From Cellulomonas sp. HZM (GTDB lineage: Bacteria > Actinomycetota > Actinomycetes > Actinomycetales > Cellulomonadaceae), in contig NZ_JEOE01000015.1 of the NCBI RefSeq assembly GCF_000708885.1, forward strand, positions 22,983 to 86,982: a stretch of DNA of 64,000 nucleotides, given 5' to 3'. This document shows positions 63,916 through 64,000 of the stretch, piece by piece; positions within the stretch are counted from its first letter, which is position 1; each line of letters starts with the position of its first letter. The notes beneath the pieces were generated by a model. That model did not search any database. It was not told the origin of the DNA and worked only from the letters and a program-made list of their open reading frames with translations. Made by a program: the position numbers and the translations under genes.

Positions 63916-64000
63916 AGCTCAGTACCCTTCAGTCGCTCCACAAGACCTTCGTCGCGAAGGCGCAGGAGGCGCACGACATCAAGACCAAGGTCGACCAGGC
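63915..64000 (+). other. open frame at the window edge, possible start of a WXG100-like or other helical protein
   Basis: From GAG at 63915 the plus strand reads ELSTLQSLHKTFVAKAQEAH and further Lys/Asp/Gln-rich residues to the edge without a stop. The composition is helical and coding-like, and recalls the first helix of an ESAT-6/WXG100 protein, but no start codon is in view. It begins at the base where the oxidoreductase sequence breaks off. Too short for a firm call. Confidence 0.25.

Overview
The window is very GC-rich DNA with strong GTG start usage, TANNNT-type -10 boxes sitting directly on start codons, and actinobacterial marker genes (two Rpf-type resuscitation factors, an SCO4848-type membrane protein, MtrA-like boxes). 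It looks like a chromosomal segment of an actinobacterium, most likely order Micrococcales and perhaps Cellulomonadaceae. That placement is inferred from gene content, not from a search.

Layout. 1-2.1 kb: the end of a PQQ-type sugar dehydrogenase gene, then a DUF559 (Vsr-like nuclease fold) gene bracketed by two 84-bp palindromes. 2.2-12.0 kb: a housekeeping block metG-tatD-rpf-rpf-rsmA-ispE-ABC-F. 12.0-18.4 kb: mostly leftward genes, including a third 84-bp palindrome, an SCO4848-like membrane protein with a MarR regulator, a TetR regulator, tRNA-Gln(UUG), a PadR/HAAS pair, a decayed MFS remnant, an intact MFS transporter and glutaminase. 18.6-23.5 kb: glmU-prs-SIMPL-rplY-pth. 23.6-52.6 kb: a large surface-polysaccharide cluster. 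52.8-64 kb: mfd, a SurA-like lipoprotein, mazG, pntA-pntB, eno, a DivIC/FtsB-type division protein and an LLM flavin oxidoreductase.

The housekeeping genes follow the order I recall for Mycobacterium tuberculosis Rv1007c-Rv1024 (metG, tatD, rpfB, ksgA, ispE, pth, rplY, prsA, glmU, mfd, mazG, eno, DivIC), with local inversions. The 29-kb polysaccharide cluster lies exactly between pth and mfd, and pntAB lies between mazG and eno.

The polysaccharide cluster has the parts of a Wzx/Wzy-type pathway: an initiating polyprenyl-phosphate sugar transferase, five soluble glycosyltransferases, a GT-C-like membrane protein, a Wzx flippase, a Wzy-like polymerase, a Wzc-like chain-length/BY-kinase protein, two acyltransferase-3 proteins, a polyprenyl-phosphate GT2-GtrA fusion, a CDP-alcohol phosphotransferase and a TagD-like cytidylyltransferase. 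It also encodes three unusual secreted proteins: two beta-helix paralogues sharing a 436-bp identical DNA block, and a 1,857-residue protein with propeller, LamG and PKD modules. Promoter regions in the cluster repeatedly contain a TTCACCC motif, and both beta-helix genes have a CRP-type palindrome upstream.

Most unusual signals: the three exactly 84-bp palindromes (19-nt conserved arms, 46-nt unrelated centres), two of which bracket the DUF559 gene; the identical block in the beta-helix paralogues; a four-times repeated, unrecognised Trp/Cys domain in those proteins; a structured leader before the second rpf gene; and an apparent sequence junction at the missing start codon of the last gene.
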